Position numbers and translations under genes: made by a program. Positions 1 through 14,600 of a DNA stretch of 64,000 nucleotides are shown here, one piece after another. Numbering within the stretch: position 1 is the stretch's first letter; every line of letters starts with the position of its first letter. The stretch is from Amblyornis subalaris (taxonomy: Eukaryota; Chordata; Aves; Passeriformes; Ptilonorhynchidae). Location: assembly GCA_018881555.1 (NCBI GenBank), contig JACAXG010000108.1:1054001-1118000 (forward strand), written 5' to 3'. A model generated the notes under the pieces. That model ran no database searches. It was not told the DNA's origin and worked only from the letters and a program-made list of their open reading frames with translations.

Positions 1-3000
1 TGCACTTTATCCTGATGAATTCATCTCTCTGCTCCTACCCCAGTCCACAGGGTCATCCAGCTCGACGCCCTCATTTTCTCCATATTGGCAATGCCTGCTT
101 TCTTTCTGTCAAGCCTCATCAGGGCACCTCTGCTTTTTGAGCTACTCCTGGGCTACGTTTTTACTACTGTTCATTAGTGAGCCTCAAAAGAAGAGACAAA
201 ACTTGCAATCAACCAGCTCGTCAACCAGAAGCAAAATGCTGGTAGGTTGTATCTGAAGTCCTGGCTTCATCTTGTAGCTATCTACGGCCTTTATCCCAAA
301 TCAGAATTTGGAAGAAGGTCATACCTACTGATTTATAAAGAAAACAAGAGCTGCAGGCACAGTCAGGCAGAATGCTAACAAAAAAGAGAGGAGCAAGATG
401 CCAAAATAATCTGCAACAGCACTGCCCACACCACGAGAAGGAAGAATGATAAATGTCTCAGTCCCCACAGATAAAAGGAAATATTTGGAGTCATACCTGT
501 ATTCTAGCCCACAGTGGTACGTCTTGTTGACATATAAAATTGATCCTAATAGCAAAATACATCCTCAGTAAAATGAACAACTCTTTGGGTTTTTTTTCTG
601 TAGCTGTAACAGATAATTGATTAATAGTGCAGAAGCCAAGAAGAAATCGCGTGTATGACACCATATTCATATTTTTTCAGACAGATTAAGTAAAGTTTTA
701 AGGCCTCGTGTTCCTTCTTTGCAGAGTGGTGAGTTCCATCTGTTAAAAATGAGTTTCCAGTTGGCACACAGAAAATGACTGCACTGTTGTATAAGCATCT
801 CCACTAAGCTTTGTCATTTATTTCTGTAATTAAAACCATTTTGAGAAAGACGCAGTCAGTTCAAGCAAATTACATGTTATAATAAAACAATTCTAATAAC
901 AATCCAGAAGTTATTAATGAATACTCAAATCTATATAGGGAAGTATTAACTGGAGTAGCTCCTGAACAGGATTATTGCTATTTTCAGGCTTTTAAATGTG
1001 TAAATGTGTTTTCTGCACAGAATGTGGCAGTTACATTTGCATAAGAATCATAAATCCAATCCAGAAATGTAATTTTATTTTTCTCAATAACCAGTCTGTT
1101 AATTTATCAAGGGCTCTGAACATCTGAACTGGTGGAGCAGAGGATAGCGATCTATCTTTTTCATGGGATTTAGTAGCTAGAAACAAGGAGGGAACTGAAG
1201 GATGAAATTTTAAAAACAACTTCTATTGATTGCAAAAACACTTTTTGCCGTTTCTTAGATATGTCTGCTCAGTGTCTGCCAGCCTCTCCTCACCTCTCCA
1301 ATCCCAATAAATGCATCGTAAAAGTAATAAAACCCTCTTCCTATTCTGATACAATGTTTTGAAAATACCAAAATTTTGTATCTCCCAGAGCCCTTCCTAA
1401 CAGAACGTCGTGTGGCTAAAAGCCTACTGGCAGATCACTCCACACAGATGCCTGAAGCATGTGCTCACACAAAGAGCCAGAAAAGCAACTTCTGAGTAAG
1501 GGGTTTTGCTTTTGGAAGTGTACTTGCAGATAAGCTTCCTTTCTCTCCTTGCCTTCAGAGGAACAGTTTCTGCTTATTAAAGATGCTCTCTGCCCAGGTA
1601 CCTTTAGAACAGTTAACTCCAGCAATTAGCACCCTTGATCCTAGAAACTTTGAATTCCAAAGGGACCATGCAGCTTGGTCAAGAAGCTCTGGAGATACTC
1701 AGCAATTTGATTCAAGGCAAGATGTGCAGTAAGATGAAGTGATGGTGCAACCTACTGTGGTCAGAAAACTTCTTCCCATAATTTCACTGAGATTGATGAA
1801 TGAGATGACACTAAGGATCATGACCTCATAAATTTGTGGGAGCTGTGACCTTTCAAGCACAAGATGATCATTCCTAGATCATTTATCCTCTGACAAGGAC
1901 AGGCTATGAAGATAAAGCCCAGCATATGATAAAATGATCATGCCCTTCTTGACATCAGAAATCTTCTGTTAGGAAAGGGCTACACAAATGTACAGTATTG
2001 TTGTTGTTTTATTACATGAAAACCTGTAACTTCTGTGACAAAGTAATGTCCTTTTAGAAGCACTGAACACAACATTCACAAACGAAATAGCCAAAGTGCC
2101 TGATAGCTGGGCTGCACCACGGGAAAAGAGTGGTACAAGAGCCACTTTTAAACTGTAAGCTCTTGAGGAGTAAGATGAGCTATTTGCAAAGGTATGCAGC
2201 TAGTAAATGCATGTTTGGTCAAACATCCTGGTTTCCAAAGAAATTCCTTTCCTGAAAGCCTACAAAATAGGCTTAACTCAGCCTCAGAAGCAAAAGGAAG
2301 GTAATTCTATAACGGCATGGGTGGTTATGTTCATGCATCTTTTCCTCTTACAAGTGGTGGCTTCTCCTGAACGCTTTTACAGCTGAAACCCAAGAAATAC
2401 CTCATCCAGCTATGTTCTCATTGTTGAAATTTGACAGGTGTAACACATTCTTTGCTACAAAGAAGAGAGCACCTTTCTCAGGGGCTGTTAGTACATCTTG
2501 CTTTGCAAGGACCACACCATGTTTTTATTTCATGGTAGTGCTGCGACTGAAGTGACTGAACAGTGACTCAATGGTCTAAAATGAGCCAACCTATCCCAGC
2601 TCTGAGACTTGTCATACCACACATGACATCAACAAGAAATGGTACCCAATGCCTTTCCTTCTCTCCATAATTAGAAGCCTTGAGGGCTTTGTTTTTTTGA
2701 AAATAAAAAAATAAAAAACACCTCCCCCAAACAAAAACTCTAAGCAAATCTGGTTCCTCTATGACAAGTGACTAAATCACAGGAAAACTCATACAAAGCC
2801 CTAACTTTACAGTGAGACAAAGGATGATCTTTGTGATTCTTTTAATAAGTGAATATTTTATATTTGCTTTCACTCAAAAGCTTTTAGACTCCTCTGTTCT
2901 CAACCTCTTTTTCCCTACCTCCAACATTTTTTTAAACAGGATAAAAGAAATAAAAGCAAACAAAGGAAAGAAGGAAACGGAAATTACATAATTTTTTGGC

Positions 3001-5504
3001 AAATAATGGCACTGCAGATTACAAATCCACTGAAAGCAGAAATATATGGGCAAATACAAAAGAAGACAGGTTCCATATGAATTTGCTTTCACAGGAAAAC
3101 TACACATCAAGCCTCTCTGAGGTCTCTCCTCCCTTTCCCTGGCAATCACAGAAACGCTCACCAAACCAACAACCAAACTAGGCTTAGCATACAGGAGTGC
3201 ATCAGCACCAGGAACAGAGACTTCCATTGGCACTGTGAGGTTGCTGATAAGGACTTGCTCATGAGACCCATATTCTGCCCAGAGCAATAAAGCCTCCTCC
3301 CATGCCCAGGCTTTCATGTACCATATACAAGACAATTCCATTCCAAAAGACAGTGCTACTTGTAGCATTGACAGGAGTACCCCTGTCAATGGGTTCTACG
3401 TGTGCTGTCTCAGAAACTTGTTTTGAAAATTTCACTGCCGAAATCAGTCACCTCAGTGTTCCCAGGATGGAAGAAAAAAGGCTGTTATTACTGCAAGAGA
3501 ACAACAGAGCCACGGGGATGTAGCGGTTCCAAGGATGCTGCTAAAGTTCAATGAGAAATGGCAACTTGAGAAATGTTGTTGCTTCAGGGAAAAAAAAAAG
3601 GGAATAGGTTTGGAGGGGGAAAGATAATAATGATTAAATAGGCTAAAATAAAAGGGGAAAAGGATACAGAGAGCAATCAACCAAAATTGTTCAGCAGAGG
3701 AACAAATCTAGAAGTGTACAATTAATAATGAAAAATAGGACAATTAATGAAAAATACAAAGGAAACACATACGGAAAAATTAAGAAAGGATCTGTTGTGT
3801 GGGTGAGAGTGAACACAGAGAAAGAAAACAGCGTCAGATATATTGTGCTACTAAAGCTTTTCGTTTCCCCGTGTCCCTCTGCTTTTCAAACTCTTACAAA
3901 ACATTACCTCATGTGTTTGGTTTGGGCTTTTTTTCCCTAGTGTGCAAACTCCCATTTCTTATCACTGTCTTTTCCACTGCAGACAACAAACCTCTTCTCT
4001 AGCCAGAGCACCATCAGAGAGACAATGCCATGCACAGCTGACTGTGTCTTCAAGTGCATTTGTTTGTATTTGCTGAATGCATTTTGAATGTGTTCTGTTC
4101 AGCCACCTCTTCACAGCAGAAGCTGAGGGAGATGAAACATTGGGGAACGTCTGTTTCACAATCAGTCCCAGATACACTCTCCATGTTTCTAGAGTGGGTT
4201 TTAGGTAATCACAGGAAAATGGACACGTTTCATATTGTTTAATCACTGGATAATGCAAAAGCACAAAATATCTTCTTTGAAAGTATTCTCTGTCATCTCT
4301 GTAGCCCCTAACCTACAATTCTCTTTGAAGAAGAGAAGCTTCAGATTGTTTTGGCATACAAACTTCACTAAAATATTGAGTAAATTGGCTTATTTACTTA
4401 CATATACTCTTTGTAACAGAAATGTTTCACCAAATAATACATTTATACTGATTAAAAATGTTTTATTTATAAACTGTTGCAGTTTACTTCTGTTTCTGAG
4501 ATCCAAAAGATGTTCTAATGGAGTCAGGCCTCTTCACTGTGTTAAAATAATCTGGACCTTCAACACTGTAAGCACAGATGTATTCACACCTCTGCTTCCC
4601 CCTCCCGCCCCCCCCCCAAAAAAAAAGCTGTTTTGGGGTTATTCACTGTGTGGCAGAGTATAATGCAAAAGATGAACACAGAGTTATGCCTGTGATTTGA
4701 GGTTTGCCACTGGGTTACTTCAGCCTGGACCAGAATCAAATGCAAATTTCATAGCCTTCCCACTAACATACATCTTCGACCAAAGATCAGCCCATTTGTG
4801 ATTTTTAGCCACTGCTTCTTTCATGGCTGAACCTCTCCCAGATGTCCTCATCACTTTAGGATACCGCCCTTCAAATTGGCTTTACGATGTGCCTTGTGCA
4901 TTTCATAAATCAAGGCTGAACTCTTCACTGCTATGAATTAGTCCTGAAAATAACCCCACACATCTTCTGACGTATGATCCCTTTGCCTGATGAAATGCTG
5001 AGATTTTTCCTTAATGTGTCGTGGTCAAATTCATAATTATAACACATATTCCATTAAATGTTCCATGCAATAATTAGATGATAATAACTTGACGATTCCA
5101 CTGAATAAGGCAGAGAATAAGATCTATGTGAAACCTCCTCTTTCTGGTGCACTGTTGCAGGGTTGGAATCTGACTACTCACATATAAATTCGGAAAATTG
5201 AGCAAAGTTACAAAGCTACATTATACCATCAGAAGGAAATTCTGAATAAACTCTTCAGTGACAGGAGGTTTGGATGCAATGCAGTAAAAACAGCCTCTAT
5301 TGCGGAGAATTGTTGAAATTACTCAGACGCAGCTTAACTTCGTGTCTGGTTTGACAGGGAAAACTGCAAGCTCCAGAACTCTGCCACTGAGATTTCAAAG
5401 AAAAATTAATTTAGGTGCACAGAAGCTTTTGTCAAGTGGAGGAGCTCTGGATTACTTAAAAAAANAACCCCAAAAAAACTGCCCACATTTTGTTTAACTG
5501 GATT

Positions 5505-5627
5505 TGATGGAGCTCTGAGCAACCTGGGCTAGTGAAAGGTGTCACTATCCATGGCAGGGGGTTGGAACAAGATGATCTTTAAGGTCCCTTCCCAATCAAA
5601 CCATTCTATGATTCTATGACATTCTAA
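5505..5627 (+). mobile_element. CR1 LINE fragment, 3' end, plus orientation
   Basis: The text reads like the 3' untranslated end of a CR1 retrotransposon: an ATGGCAGGGGGTTGGAAC segment, then GATGATCTTTAAGGTCCCTT, then the tail ATTCTATGATTCTATGA (5603-5619) that is the family's terminal 8-bp repeat. It is a 5'-truncated copy of roughly 120 bp, the usual form, with no coding sequence left. It lies antisense to NRXN1. The family assignment is strong; the subfamily and the exact 5' edge are not resolved. Confidence 0.93.
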
Positions 5628-8600
5628 AACCCATTTTCTGATGTTGGAGCCCTCTGTGGCTCTTGCCCTATATCCCTTAAAGCGTGCTGTGAGCTTGCAT
5701 GGTTTTTAGAGGATCTGCATTGGTTTGTCATATTTGGCTGTATATGAAAGTAAATGAAATAATTTTAAAGATTCTACTTAGAAATGTAAGCAAACACAAG
5801 TAAAAAACATAAGAATGGTTTATATAGAAAAAGAATTGCCTCTGCATTGAGGGGAGAGAGTAGAGAAGAGATTAAGAAAAGACAAACTAGTACATAAATA
5901 ATTTCTATTAATAAATCCCATCTAATATAGTAGCAGTGATGTCCAAAGATTATATAAAGATTATTCTATCAAATTTGATTTGTAAATATTTTTTGTTTTG
6001 TTTCAGTGGTTCCACAGAAAACTCCGAGCCAGAATGCTGTATTTCTAGTACATTTTACAGGATGGTTCAAAACCTATTGGAATCTTATAATTTTCTAGTA
6101 AATGATATAGTGACCTTTTCATAATGCTTAAGGAAGCAATACTCAGGCTATGTATATTTCAAATAGTGCAGCATATTTTTAATTTAGGAAAATGTATGCA
6201 CAGGATTTGCAGAACAATCTAAATTATTCTGCACTTGTCAAGATTTCAGGAGTCACATCTATTATTGTCGTATTTTTCCCCCCGCAGAGTGGTTGCTTCA
6301 TGTCTACACAGAAACAGTCCCTGAAATGTCAGAGAACACGGAAGCTGGGTATGTTGACTTGTGAGGTTACAGGTTGCCAGACTCACGTGGCAAAGAACAA
6401 CTGCAAGGCCAGATGACAATCAAACTCCACTCTTAATTACTTCTGCTGCAGAGTATAAATACACGCCCAGCTTGTGCTGAAATCGTGTCGTGCCACATCT
6501 CACTGATGTGTGTCAAGGGACTGTGTCCTTCGTTCTCCACCAATATTCAGAGGGATCAACAGGGATGAATTCAGTACGGGCATTGCGGCAGATGCCGAGA
6601 CCTCGCTTGATATATGTACATATGCATGTCAGCCTAGATAATATACTTGGGCATGGCAGGCAAAAAGGAACATAAATCACTGTCAAGACAGGCTGCTGTA
6701 CTCCCTGGAAGACTTGTGGTGCTTTACTGAATCCAGGTGCCATTTTTTTTCCAAATGAGATTTTGATTAAGAATTATTGTGTCTCAAAGTCTTTTAACCC
6801 GGAGCCCTCGTCTTTTTGACTGCCACTTCAAAACATGTGTTCTGAGTAATAAAGCGACCTCACAGAGATTACAACCACACAGGCATTAGCTAAATCCCAC
6901 TTGAAATGAACACAAGAATTCAATGGTATTTGTCAATCTGACTTTCTTGTGTAGTCAAGCTACCTTTTGTCTGTAAATGTGTTTTTAATCTGTTGGCTAT
7001 GTACATATTTGCTATAAAGAAACAAGAATACTTTTCTCTTTCATTAGGCTAAAGGTTGAAAATCATCTTGAAGTATAAATAGCATCAGACAGTAAAAATG
7101 GTAAAGGGTAGGAGAGGTCCAGTAGGTGTAACTTAGGCTCATATTATTTTTCAAACGTAGAAGAATACATTTCTTCTAAGTGCCTGGTGCCGGAAGCTCG
7201 GCTATTAAAAATAGACCATTAGTAAAACAAAATGACAACTATTTCTGTGAGCTGTGGTCTCTCAGGATCAGTGTTCTGCCTGGTTTTGCCACCCTTACAC
7301 ATCAATATATAATTTGCAAACAAATCGAAATCCAATGATAAAATGATCTACACAGTTCCGATGTTTAAAATTTCACAGAACCATTACTTAAGATGTCTCT
7401 CAAAAATGACAAATACACTGCACAATGTGCAGAAATCATTGAGTCACTCAAAAAATGTAAGCAGGGAGCGGTTTATATGGTAGAAATCTTATACAACCAT
7501 TCAAGAAAGGCAATCCCATCTTCACTGTGCCTTATTTTCGAAGACCAAATGAAGCATAGCTTCTTTTCCTATCACTCAAATTGGCCATTTTCTTTCATAC
7601 CTTCATGTTCTATTATTTGTGTCACTGCAGCTAGAATGGCAAGATTTATTTAGGAACAATACTTTATCAATCATGAAGCACAAAGCACAGTCCAACCTCA
7701 CAGCACATATGTTTTAAACAATGTTTGACATCTCATCTTACTTACAGGAGCGTAAGAACTGAATTAGGGTAGCCTGAATTAGGGTCTTTAATGGTAGCTA
7801 TTAAACATTAAGAGCCTTTTTCCCTGTACAGTCTCAAATTTTTCATTTTCTGTTTCATTTTCAGTGTTATTTTATTACATTATTTTATAATGGGAAGACA
7901 ATCACAAGACATCTATCTATGATATAGTGCTCCTTCTCATCCAGATTGAGAAAATGAGTGAAGCATTTCAGGACAATTTTCCAAAACTTCTACCACCTTT
8001 TCCTCTCAGACAAAAAAAGTGGAAAGTGCTGTTTTCTTTAAGCTTACTTTAAAAGACTTCCTGCTCAAATAATCCTGCTTCCATCCTATTTACTCCATGT
8101 GGAGGCTAAAACTGAACCTATATGTTGACAATCTAAGGGATCATAGAGAATACTAGCCCCAGGATATTTGAAGACATAAAAACCCAACAATCAAACCTCA
8201 AAATTCCAGATGGATTTATTTTACACATTCTCAAAACCTTTTAAGCATCACCGACACAGAAGCATAAAAATGACATCTCTATCCCAGCTGAGGGAAAGGA
8301 CACTCTAAAACGAGGTGTCTGCTTTGTGGATAATTGGCAATGGAGAACATCTGCCCTCCTGCACTACTTGAGGGGCTACAGATCTTGTGGCTAGTGGTTC
8401 AGGTGAGTGGACAACAGGGAAGCTTTATCACCTGCTGACCCAGTCATGGCATCAGCTTTGTACCCAAGAGCCACCCCTTTGGTACCTCCAGAACTTAAAA
8501 CGTCATTCCTGGTTGTCAACAAAAAAACCACGCCAAGTCCTGTGTTGTGTGAAGGCAACTCTTCTCATACACGTGGGATGAAAAGAGCCTATTTGAGAGG

Positions 8601-11600
8601 CAGAGCAAAGGACACCAACAAGATCATTCGTTAGCTGGGTTTGTGCATTGGGGTAGGAGCTCCTGGGAGAAATACCCTGCACTGTTCAGAGCCCAATGGC
8701 AAGCAACCACGAAGAGCAAAAGATGCACAGAAATGGAAAGGTTTAGCAGCTGGGCACAGGAGAAAGATGGTCAGGCAAGTTGAAAGGCTCATGTTTCAGC
8801 TTTCTGCACAATTAGCACGCCTCTCTGGGCACTAATTTTAATCTTCTTGGAGAATGTTTCTATTTTAACATTGGTTGGCAGCACTGCTAGAAAAAAATTA
8901 ACATCTTGGCTTTGACCCTACACTTGAATTTCATGAATTACTAGCAAAGGATATAAATTGAATGACTGTCAAGCCTCTATACCACAGGACAGGTGTTTCT
9001 AAAAGCATCTCTGAAGCCTGACACAGCTGGTTAAAAGAATAGACTTGTCAAAGGGAGGCCAGAGACAGAAGAAAAGCTTGATCGTGAAAGCAGAAATATA
9101 TAGTAGAAGTCAAAGAAGGGAAGTTAAAAAAGAAGCCTTCACAAGTATCTTGTGAAGTGGCTAAAATACATAAAAGGACTTTCAATGGCTAGTTTTTCTC
9201 TCCACATAACTAAGGAGACTGACCAAAGTTTCTGCTTGCATTTGTCCCATGTGGTTGTATTCCAGATGCCTTTGCACACGGCTACTCAAATTTACAGCAC
9301 TGCGATTCAGCAGAGTCAGAATCTGGTCCCATGTGATCCTAAGAGTGTCTACTTTCCAGGAAACAGGCATAAGAGACACTGCAAATCAGGTTTCAATCAC
9401 AACGGCTCTTTGCAACCTCTCATATCAAAGCTTTCAGTTCCTCCAACTATTGATAACAATATACATTAATATAAATCAACCTAGCCACATTAAAAAAAAA
9501 ATTCTTTATTTTCCATCTACATTTTGTGCTGTAAAGATAAGGGCATCTGCTCATCAAACAAAAATGAATGACAACCCCAAGCCTGTCCAAAAAGAAAAAA
9601 AAAAAAATTGAAATAATATCACACATCATGACTGATATGTATACTACATTGCTAGGCTTATGTAAAAGACTGAGCATCAACAAGGTATAAACACTCAGAC
9701 ACGCTACAATACAACCGTAAAATATGTTGGGCAAACCTTGAAACACCAACTGGCATACAAACTACTTGATAGCTAATAAAATAGGTGAATAGAAAAAAAG
9801 GAAGTATTATTTAAAGCACACTATGTGCAGAAAAACAGTTGCAATATTTTGCACTAAATTATGCAACTCAGATAAATACTGGAAATGCAACATTGTCAAA
9901 TTTATACCAAAGTTGATGCTAAGGGACTAGTTTGAAGTTCAGCCATTCAGCATGAGGTATTAGGCAGAATAAATTTAGTTCTCAACTTCAATTTACAGCT
10001 TGTAGGAGAAGTTTTCCTGCAAGGGAATAACATCTCTGCCATCAACAGTGGGTCATAACGACCTGATTCCCTGGAACACCCATGACAGGAGAAAGATTAC
10101 ATCCAATAAAACAGAAGTCACCAAAACTCCCCCAATTCACAGCAATGGATTCATGATCTATGAAATGAGGCAAATGATTTACAAAGGTCTCGTTGTTCAG
10201 ACAATGGAGGGAGTTAATATCTATAGACTGAACTGGCATGTACAGTTTTTCTAGATTAGCAAGGATGACATATATTATTTACCATGTTGAGCATTATTAT
10301 TCTTTTGAAGCTTTCGTTTATGTCCAAAGACAAGCTATAAAACAGAGGCTACAGAGCTGTTCAGACTCACCATTTGTTATTAACAAATGACCTTCTCGTA
10401 GGTCTTAAAATGTCTTGAATATGCAAACTCCATTGTACCAGAACACCTCCAGCCCCACAGGAGAGCAATAAAAATGACCTGGGAAGTCTTCTATTACAAT
10501 AATTATTCTAGATGAAAGTGCCAGCCATTTCTGAAGTTTATTAATACACTAGTGAGTTACTAATACATTAGTGTTTTAATAAAATGTTATGGTGACACTC
10601 CTATGAAACCATCGTTTTAGTCTTTTCTGGCACATACACATGTGGCCAGTTTTCATTGTAAGACCTTATGGTATCTGGCAGTGTTCTCTACACTCCAGCC
10701 TTTTGCAAATGCATATATCATAATTTCACTTCAATTTTCACAAAGCTGAATTTCCAGCTCTCTGGTCTGCAGAGTAAAAGCTGAGAGTATGAACTCTAGG
10801 TTCCAAAATGAGGAAGTTATAATTATGGCAATACTATGAATGTTGTGCCTAGATTTTAATAGCATTTATCTTGAAATACTTCTAGTATTCATGGTTTTAC
10901 ATGAAATAGTAGGTGTTACATCACCTAAAAAGACAGGGACATGCTGCAGAAGAACCAGGAAAAATCAATGCCAGGACTACTGATACTTGGAGAAGGGCTG
11001 ATATTTGGTCCTTTCTTGGAAACAGCAGGAAACATCCTCACCACTGCCACTGCACGAATCAGCACCAAGCCCAAGGATAACTTTCTGTCTGGGCCACTGC
11101 AGAACAACAGGGAACATGAGTTGTTTTCAGTACTCAAACAGAATTTTAATCTCCAGGCACATCCTGCCCTGCTTTTTATCTGCAGAGCTCTCCTTGTGTT
11201 AGTAAAACTATTAGCAGAAGCCAGGAAGAGCTACAGGGTCTGAAGGATTCTTCCCTCCCACTTCCTAACTCATCTCATGTGTCTTGGTTTCCCAAAGCTT
11301 CAGACCTGAGCAGATGAGGACAGAAATACATGGGGAAATTGTTCCAGATGCTGTGGTTTAGTGTAAACATATCAATCATGATAGGCCATTTTTAATGCAT
11401 CATAACAGCAGCTGTTGAGTACAATAAATTATGCTTCATATGAAATACAGTTTCCATTTACAGAATAAGAAAAAACTGTAAGTTCAAACCAAGGGTCTGG
11501 AATTGCATGAAATATAATAACCTATCCAAAATGCTACTGAGACAAGGGAAAAGCATCCTCTAAAGCAGACTGTGACCTTTCAGTGAGATGATATCCAGTC

Positions 11601-14600
11601 AATTACATGGCTGCCATGGAACTCAGACCCTCCAGTGAGGTGGATGGCACATGACCTTAACAACAAGGAGCCATTTGATATTAAAAAAAAGAAACCCAAA
11701 CAACAAAACCAACCAAAATCAAAACAGTTGGAGGACAGTAAAGGGGAGCATCATCACAGTGCATAATAGTGAAGCAGAAAAAAAATGTAAAAAAGTGTAA
11801 TGTTTACATCAACAATGCTGACTGATAAAGGAGAAGGAATTTAGAGAAGGGAGAAAAAATAAGTTGGAATAAGGAAAGAGACTGAAAGTCAAAGGCCATG
11901 CCAGTGCCAAAACATAACACAGCTTTGACATGGCTCTAACTTATTCAGGGAGCATAGCAATGTAGGGGATCAGAGCTTGGTCCTTTTTTCTGGACTTGCA
12001 GTCTTTTCATGAGTTTATTCCTCTATTACCCCATCACCCACCGTATATTCATTTAATTTGTATTATTCTTAGAAGTTATTTTGGAAGTCAAAGCTGTGCC
12101 AGCAGGAGCTAAGGCTGTGCTGAGCTGGATGGACAAAGCATGTCACAAGCAAGTCCAGAAGCTGCTAAATAACCTGCATGGGGTAGGACACAAGCTGGCG
12201 TGGGGTGGCTCTGGGGGAACTCAGACACTACACACATTCCTGAAAACCTTGTTATGGTGAGCTCTTACCTTTTCCATAACACCCTGTGAAAACACGCCCG
12301 TGCCAGCCACAGTGTTGGAGCCACTAAACTGCCTTATGTGCCAGATGTTCAACATTCAACCAGTGTTGCGGTTAAGTGGTGTTCTAACAAATGAAGCTAC
12401 ACATCAGCTCAGATGCTTACAGTTTACTTTATGTAGNGAGACCTTTAAAAGCAGCTTGTTTTCAAAATCTGTAGGCAAATGTGAACAGGCAATGATTAGA
12501 AATGTGTTTTTAGAGTCTGGGGGGATCTAGATCAGGCCCTCGTCTGGGAGCTGCGAACAACAGATAACGCCAGAGGGGGAAAAACAAAACTACGGGTGGA
12601 TTTACTCCATGTAGCTCGATACCAGGAAAGCAGGTGCAGTGACATGTCTTCATTATTACTTAATCTTTCCGTCTCATAGATAGGGGGATTGGGACAATGA
12701 TGGGGATTGGAACTGTGGTGCAGAATACTGAACTGAGATAATCTAATTTACTTTGGTGTCTGCATCGGTATTCAAACTCAGCTGTTCATGAAGCAAAACA
12801 AGAAAATACATTTTGCCCCTTTTCTAAGCCATTTTTTGGCTGTTTCAATTATTTAACTAAGCTTCTCGGTGAAAATAAATGCCAAAACAGCTTTGTGGAA
12901 ACCTTCTTCTCAAAAAAAAAAAAAAAACTGAGCACAAAAATGTGAAGAAAGGCAGAAAGATGAAAAACTTATTTCATTCCAAGCATGGATTGACTGCATA
13001 TAAATTAATCATACTACATAGGGAAGGGAAGAGCAAATCTCCCTGAGATATAATTGTGTCATGTATCACAAAACAGATTCAGGGCACACCATGGTGGAAC
13101 TGAGCATGAGTGACAGCAAAGGTGCAGTGCTGTGGCAAAAGCATTTATGATCTTAAAAAAAAAAAAAAGAGTCAGGATTTGTTGATAATTACCTCTGAAA
13201 AGAGAAAGAAAAATAACTGCAGGACTTAACAGCACCAGCTTTCAGTCAGTCTACAGTGGAACAGTAATGCTTATGATGAGGGAGGGGATGCTCTGCTTCC
13301 CGCAGAGATTGAAGAAATGATCATGCTACAACATAAGAAGCAATGCAAGAAGATGATCTGATAATCAGGAAGTCATAGAATAAGACAAAGTCTTCAGGTG
13401 ATTTACAGAAAATAAAATCTCTTATTTTATAATGCCAGATTTCTATTTCTGATCATTTAAATGAGAAGATGCTGCTTGAGCTTTTAGGAGTAGAACAGAA
13501 CCCTTGCAATGGCACTGTAATGAATACCAAAGAAAGGAGTGTCAAGACCAATAAACATCTGTCACAGAGACTGAACTGTAGACAAAGGGGATCTCAGGGC
13601 ATCTTCAGACCTTAGGATTACTTTGCCTTAAGTTAAGAGGAGCCAGGCAGGATTTTGTTCACAAATTAAACCATTATTCTCTTCAATGGAAAAAAAAAAC
13701 CCAAACAACACAACAAACAAAACCTTCCAAATCCAAATAGATAAATTTTCAGAACTAGCTGCTGCTCCCCACAACTTTCTTCTGGGGATGTGGTCATTCA
13801 CAGCACACCACTTAACACCCTCAGCTTACAAATCATCTCCATGGCAAGCAAAGCTGTTCAACCCCGCGAGCACAAATGCACGGCGGCTGCTGTGAATGTT
13901 AGTAAAATATATTCTAAGCAGTCCCTTCTCCTGACTTTTAAGGGAGATAGGATTCCTGGACACAAAATTACTAGACTGCAACCTGAGGTTATCTTTTTTC
14001 TGCCTTCCGGGCTTATGGATGTTTGTTTCCCTTTGGAGGAAACCTCATCAATACTTAATACTCAATGACTTGACATCAAGAGAATTGCTGCTCTAAGTCT
14101 TATGAAGTTTTTTGGGATAGAGGAAGGTTCCTCCATTAGCTTTTTGAAGTTCAGTGTTTGAAAACTGAAGCTTTTGATTAATTTCTAAAGGCAATTCTAG
14201 ATTTACAGCTGTGCAAGAGAAGGAAAAAAACCCGAAACCCTCGCTCTGAGCTTGGAGTGAGATAACACCAGAGTTCAGTAGAATTTCTAAGTTAAAAACA
14301 AATCCCATGAGATAATAGTCTCAGTTAAATGCCACAGAATGCAGCAGTTCCTCTGTGTAAAGGTGTATACCTGCATAAAACCAACAATGTATGGGTAACC
14401 AGCCAGCTTGCAGTTTGCATTTGCATTTCATCAAATCTCGGAGCTACTTTTCAGCACAGCAGGCAGTTAGCTTGCCCTAATTACTGCCAGGGAGACCCAG
14501 ATGCTTTTGTCAGCTCTTCAAGCACAGAAAAAGATTACCAGCAGGCAAGCCAGCCATAGGATCAAGGATGGCTCCTAACAGGAGGCTTGTAAAAAATCCG

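Noticed and set aside
2874..3389. Longest ORF on the minus strand (171 codons), same strand as NRXN1
   Set aside because: No family resemblance, mixed hydrophobic low-complexity content and no splice or promoter context. One ORF of this size is not surprising by chance in 64 kb of six frames.
4235..4663. Plus-strand ORF of 142 codons
   Set aside because: AT-rich text ending in a poly-C/poly-A tract; no recognisable protein.
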